From positions 1 through 6,200 of the forward strand of contig JALVVQ010000312.1 of assembly GCA_027023325.1 (NCBI GenBank): 6,200 bases of DNA, given 5' to 3'. The notes beneath the pieces were generated by a model. That model was not told where the DNA came from and searched no databases. It saw only the letters and a program-made list of their open reading frames with translations. Position 1 is the stretch's first letter, and each line of letters begins with the position of its first letter. The position numbers were made by a program, and so were the translations under genes. Of the stretch, positions 5,820 to 6,200 are shown one piece after another. The stretch is from Campylobacteraceae bacterium. Lineage in GTDB: Bacteria > Campylobacterota > Campylobacteria > Campylobacterales > Sulfurovaceae.

Positions 5820-6200
5820 ATGACATACAAAACAGGTAAAGCCTTATGCACTATAATGATGAGTGGGTTTTTGCTTTTAGGTTGTAGCAAAGGCTCAGGA
5901 GATGATAATGCTACCAGACAAGAGTCTGATACGAGATTTGGTAACAACATCCCCATCTCGAATCCACAAGCCCAAACTTTAGCAGAAGATACTATTGTTG
6001 ACATTACTCTCGTAGCTACAGATGCAGATGCAGATACGCTAGAGTATCTCATCGTAGAGCCCCCAGTCCACGGTATCCTCCAAGGCACACAAAACCACCT
6101 CACCTATATCCCCAACCCAGACTACAACGGAGCTGACAGCTTTAGCTTCAAAGTCAATGACGGACAGGTAGACTCCAACACCGCTACCGTCTCACTCACC
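5820..6200 (+). CDS. Lipoprotein with cadherin/Ig-like repeat, N-terminal part (3' end outside window)
   Basis: The frame is open from ATG 5820 to the window edge, giving 127 residues with no stop. Residues 1-21 are a lipoprotein signal peptide ending in the lipobox LLGC (19-22), so Cys22 should be lipidated. Ser23-Lys24 follow, then a polar linker (23-45). From about residue 46 comes one repeat of the bacterial cadherin/Ig-like type (Cadherin_5 or Big_9, PF17963). It shows EDT (56-58), TDADADT (67-73), PVHGIL (82-87), the strand LTYIPNPDYNGADSFSFKVNDG (94-115) and an ATVSLT end strand. In the family these repeats come in tandem, bind calcium through the Asp-rich loops and build adhesins or other surface proteins. 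The total length cannot be judged here. The coding strand turns C-rich from about 6050, unlike the G-rich coding strand of the neighbours. A partner role with the upstream barrel is suggested by the ten-base gap but not shown. Confidence 0.9.
   Translation, partial: MTYKTGKALCTIMMSGFLLLGCSKGSGDDNATRQESDTRFGNNIPISNPQAQTLAEDTIVDITLVATDADADTLEYLIVEPPVHGILQGTQNHLTYIPNPDYNGADSFSFKVNDGQVDSNTATVSLT

Noticed and set aside
6019..6036. CAGATG/CAGATG/CAGATA short tandem repeat as a phase-variation tract
   Set aside because: Fewer than three six-base units, in frame, and explained by the Asp-Ala-Asp-Ala-Asp loop normal for this repeat family; slippage would not shift the frame.
5588..6103. Minus-strand open frame across the barrel and lipoprotein genes
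   Set aside because: It spans two plus-strand genes and their strong AGGAGG; its hydrophobic stretch is the reverse of the intergenic and signal-peptide region.
1..6200. CRISPR array, tRNA, rRNA, insertion sequence or toxin-antitoxin pair
   Set aside because: No regularly spaced repeats, cloverleaf-like segments, transposase motifs, terminal inverted repeats or small paired genes were seen on either strand.

Overview
The window looks like an ordinary chromosomal segment of a Campylobacterota (epsilonproteobacterial) organism, most likely a Sulfurovum- or Sulfurimonas-like lineage. The grounds are the gene order lptD, small J-domain gene, phosphoribosyltransferase-like gene, pnp, and the wording of the PNPase motifs, both compared from memory. 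No rRNA, tRNA, CRISPR array or insertion sequence was seen.

Region 1 (1-4482, + strand) is a tightly packed cluster. It holds the C-terminal two thirds or so of the outer-membrane LPS translocon LptD (5' end outside the window), an 89-residue J-domain protein, a 220-residue phosphoribosyltransferase-fold protein, and a full-length polynucleotide phosphorylase (725 aa). Every junction overlaps (1, 23 and 8 bases), so one transcript with translational coupling is likely. The cluster joins envelope assembly, a chaperone cofactor, a degenerate nucleotide-type enzyme and RNA decay. The phosphoribosyltransferase has lost several active-site residues at once and is the most interesting protein here.

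Region 2 (4483-5050) holds a short convergent gap with overlapping inverted repeats, then a minus-strand gene for a small exported L,D-transpeptidase (YkuD domain) that acts on peptidoglycan.

Region 3 (5051-5206) is the intergenic stretch between two divergent genes. It carries candidate promoters and a 14-base-period direct repeat.

Region 4 (5207-6200, + strand) holds a small outer-membrane beta-barrel protein (200 aa, start reassigned to 5207). Ten bases downstream is the 5' end of a lipoprotein gene whose mature part begins with a cadherin/Ig-like repeat of the tandem-repeat surface-protein type and runs off the window. These two are probably cotranscribed. Taken together the window is dominated by cell-envelope genes plus pnp. 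I did not find a convincing new multi-gene system; the findings are specific oddities within known families.
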